A program made the translations under genes and the position numbers. Positions 62,607 through 64,000 of a stretch of DNA of 64,000 nt are shown here, piece by piece. This DNA is from Sphingobacterium prati (GTDB lineage Bacteria; Bacteroidota; Bacteroidia; Sphingobacteriales; Sphingobacteriaceae): positions 62,001 to 126,000 of the forward strand of contig NZ_JABJWY010000012.1 of NCBI RefSeq assembly GCF_013167215.1, in the 5' to 3' direction. A model generated the notes under the pieces. The model saw nothing but the letters and a program-made list of their open reading frames with translations. It ran no database searches and was not told the origin of the DNA. Within the stretch, counting starts at the first letter, position 1; the number at the start of each line of letters is the position of its first letter.

Positions 62607-63323
62607 TTATAATAGTTCGAAAGAAGCGCTGATTTCGCTCGTTACTTTCATTGGTCTGATATTTAAGTCAAGGCCATTTTCACCGGCAGCGTCTGCCGCT
62701 TCAGCCATGGCGCCTTTATACATTGCATTACGCATCATTGGTTGAACACCAAAGATAATCTGTTGCGGTGTTTCCGAAAGTACGATCGCTTTACCGATTT
62801 TTTGTCCGGCTGCTTCGGCAAGAATCTGCGCATTCGCCTTCGCATCCAATACAGCTTTCGTTTTTAAGGTCTTTTCAAGTTCTTTTTTCTTCGAGTAATC
62901 GTATTCACTGATGTAAGTGTTCTGAATGCCTGCTCTGTCAACACCATCCAACAATTGGTCTAAATTGTTTAGGTTAGTAACCTTAATGCGGTATTGTCTG
63001 GAAAGCAGAATATCGGTATCCTTTTTCTTTTTTTCCGGTGTATTGTAACTCCAGATATTCTGGATCGTAAAATCTTCTTTTTTAACACCGGCTTTTGTTG
63101 CAGAGTCGAAGAGATCTTTTTCTAACTTGTCTATGGCAACCTTTTTCTTGGTGTTTCCATTGTCATAAAATTCCTTCAGTGTAACATCTATATAGATGAT
63201 GTCCGGGGTTACTTCTTCTTCTGCACGACCCACTGTGGATACAAATTCTTTATTTACCATTTGTTGAGCATTTAGTGTTGTCATCAAACCTAAAAAAGTC
63301 AGTCCTAATAATATTTTTTTCAT
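62607..63323 (-). CDS. Periplasmic SIMPL-domain protein
   Basis: 238 residues. Signal peptide to about residue 19 (T-L-N-A before QQ). The SIMPL domain (about 25-235) shows G-R-A-E-E-E-V-T-P-D, S-R-Q-Y-R-I-K-V-T-N, A-N-A-Q-I-L-A-E-A-A-G-Q-K-I-G and V-T-S-E-I-S-A-S-F-E. SIMPL proteins are periplasmic and linked to oxidative stress in E. coli (YggE); the activity is unclear. Divergent from the cold-shock gene; the 163-base gap carries their promoters. A near-match TACTTTG lies there. Confidence 0.9.
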   Translation of the reverse strand: MKKILLGLTFLGLMTTLNAQQMVNKEFVSTVGRAEEEVTPDIIYIDVTLKEFYDNGNTKKKVAIDKLEKDLFDSATKAGVKKEDFTIQNIWSYNTPEKKKKDTDILLSRQYRIKVTNLNNLDQLLDGVDRAGIQNTYISEYDYSKKKELEKTLKTKAVLDAKANAQILAEAAGQKIGKAIVLSETPQQIIFGVQPMMRNAMYKGAMAEAADAAGENGLDLNIRPMKVTSEISASFELL

Positions 63324-63486
63324 GTTTTACTATCTTAAAGTTATTATAATAATACGATTGCTATTATCGCATTGCTACAAGATTGGAGCCAAAGTAGACA
63401 AAATAGTTTAACGGATAAAAAAAATAAAAACGTTAAGATTTTTGATTTTATTTCTATACCTTTAGGGAAATTAATAAAATAGTGCC

Positions 63487-63678
63487 ATGCAAGAAGGTAA
63501 AGTAAAATTCTTTAATGAGACCAAAGGTTTCGGTTTCATCATCCCTAATTCAGGCGAGAGCGAGATTTTTGTTCACGTTTCTGGATTAATTGACAAAGTT
63601 CGTGAGAATGACAATGTATCTTACGAAGTTGAACAAGGCCGTAAAGGTCTTAATGCGGTAAATGTAAGAGTTATCTAA
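63487..63678 (+). CDS. Cold-shock domain protein
   Basis: 63 residues, the usual length. Single cold-shock fold with RNP1 (K-G-F-G-F-I, 14-19) and RNP2 (I-F-V-H-V-S, about 27-32), both RNA-contacting. It acts as an RNA chaperone or antiterminator. The promoter region has TACCTTTA (63456-63463, one mismatch to TAnnTTTG), 23 bases before the ATG. A strong terminator follows. A single short message is likely. Confidence 0.96.
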   Translation: MQEGKVKFFNETKGFGFIIPNSGESEIFVHVSGLIDKVRENDNVSYEVEQGRKGLNAVNVRVI

Positions 63679-63702
63679 TTAGATTCAAGATATATTTATT
63701 GT

Positions 63703-63737
63703 GAAAAGGCCCATGCGATAAGCATGGGCTTTTTTAT
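63703..63737 (+). terminator. Terminator after the cold-shock gene
   Basis: Stem 63705-63715 (aaggcccatgc) with 63721-63731, a G-U pair, a 5-base loop and a T run. It lies 25 bases after the stop codon. Confidence 0.9.
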
Positions 63738-63792
63738 TGAAATAAAAGTTTGGACTGATAATTGCGTAAATGTTCCAAATAGATAGTTTAAC

Positions 63793-63990
63793 ATGAAACG
63801 TACTTTAATAGTGATCCTTTCTGTGGTGATGGCAATTTCAATGTCCGCATGTTATTCCACCCATCATGGGCATAGACATGGGCGTGGACCAAAAGGTATG
63901 CCTCCAGGTCAGGCAAAAAAATATTATGGAGAACAATCGGCTAAAGATTTTGCTCCCGGACAACAGAAGAAAAGGAAACATAGACATTGA
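63793..63990 (+). CDS. Small histidine-rich lipoprotein
   Basis: 65 residues. Lipobox-like S-M-S-A-C with the cysteine near residue 20, then a histidine-, glycine- and lysine-rich mature part (H-H-G-H-R-H-G-R-G-P-K-G) with a repeated P-G-Q-x-K-K element and a basic K-R-K-H-R-H end. Similar small proteins in Bacteroidota are often mislabelled as quinol oxidase subunit 4; no oxidase features are present. It may bind metal or coat the cell surface. Its end is 10 bases before the window edge. Confidence 0.65.
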   Translation: MKRTLIVILSVVMAISMSACYSTHHGHRHGRGPKGMPPGQAKKYYGEQSAKDFAPGQQKKRKHRH

Positions 63991-64000
63991 TCTCGCTGAC

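Noticed and set aside
63793..63990. Quinol oxidase subunit 4 label for the last gene
   Set aside because: It is a short lipoprotein with a His/Lys-rich tail and no membrane helices, so the oxidase label seen in some annotations does not fit.

Overview
The window reads as a chromosomal segment of a Sphingobacteriaceae-type member of the Bacteroidota, most likely Sphingobacterium or a close relative. The signs are moderate to low GC, the gliding lipoprotein GldH, a Tricorn-like S41 protease, many Bacteroidota-restricted small secreted or membrane proteins, few Shine-Dalgarno sequences, and promoters of the Bacteroidota type (TTG or TTTG, about 20 bases, TAnnTTTG). No insertion sequence, phage gene, CRISPR array, tRNA or rRNA was found. 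Genus-level placement is inference.

The strongest theme is chromosome replication and segregation. A 2.85 kb AT-rich non-coding gap (21837-24690) separates the divergent genes nadB and nadA and carries a cluster of DnaA-box-like 9-mers at its nadB end. I read it as the probable origin of replication. Around it lie dnaA (with its own upstream DnaA boxes), dnaN, holB, scpA, mnmG and two near-perfect parS-like ParB sites just upstream of mnmG. A third site with the same 13-base core lies inside kduD. Hand counts suggest that strand composition changes from C-rich to G-rich across the gap.

Layout, left to right. 1-13.2 kb: end of pdhB, a DUF6263-like protein, gcvH, anmK, a minus-strand block with cdsA and a CPBP protease, a large Tricorn-like protease, a zinc-ribbon/Nif3 pair, an alpha/beta hydrolase and an RsmI-like methylase. 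13.3-19.7 kb: apaG, an ABC-F ATPase behind a structured leader, the parS pair, mnmG and an Ig-like lipoprotein. 19.7-27.8 kb: gamma carbonic anhydrase, nadB, the origin gap, nadA, thiL, scpA. 27.9-39.1 kb: dxs, dnaA, three Spy-like small secreted proteins, the minus-strand run holB-ricT-gldH-lpxK, and dnaN. 39.1-45 kb: two tandem DedA genes, a CAP protein, yicC-gmk-nadD, a secreted unknown and a SUMF1-domain protein. 45-48 kb: kduI, DUF4861 and kduD for unsaturated uronate breakdown. 48-56.4 kb: surE, a small membrane protein, mqnD, secA, a SPOR protein, an M20 amidohydrolase, an unknown and a GNAT acetyltransferase. 56.4-64 kb: an M28 peptidase, rhodanese plus two tiny membrane proteins, gcvT, a TruC-like pseudouridine synthase, DUF4112 and SIMPL proteins, a cold-shock protein and a small His-rich lipoprotein.

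Working links: NadB, NadA and NadD supply NAD; GcvH and GcvT belong to one glycine-cleavage system but sit about 58 kb apart; CdsA and LpxK make envelope lipids; AnmK recycles cell wall; MqnD makes menaquinone; SecA exports the many signal-peptide proteins encoded here. Domain and family calls were made by eye from the translated sequence, without database searches.
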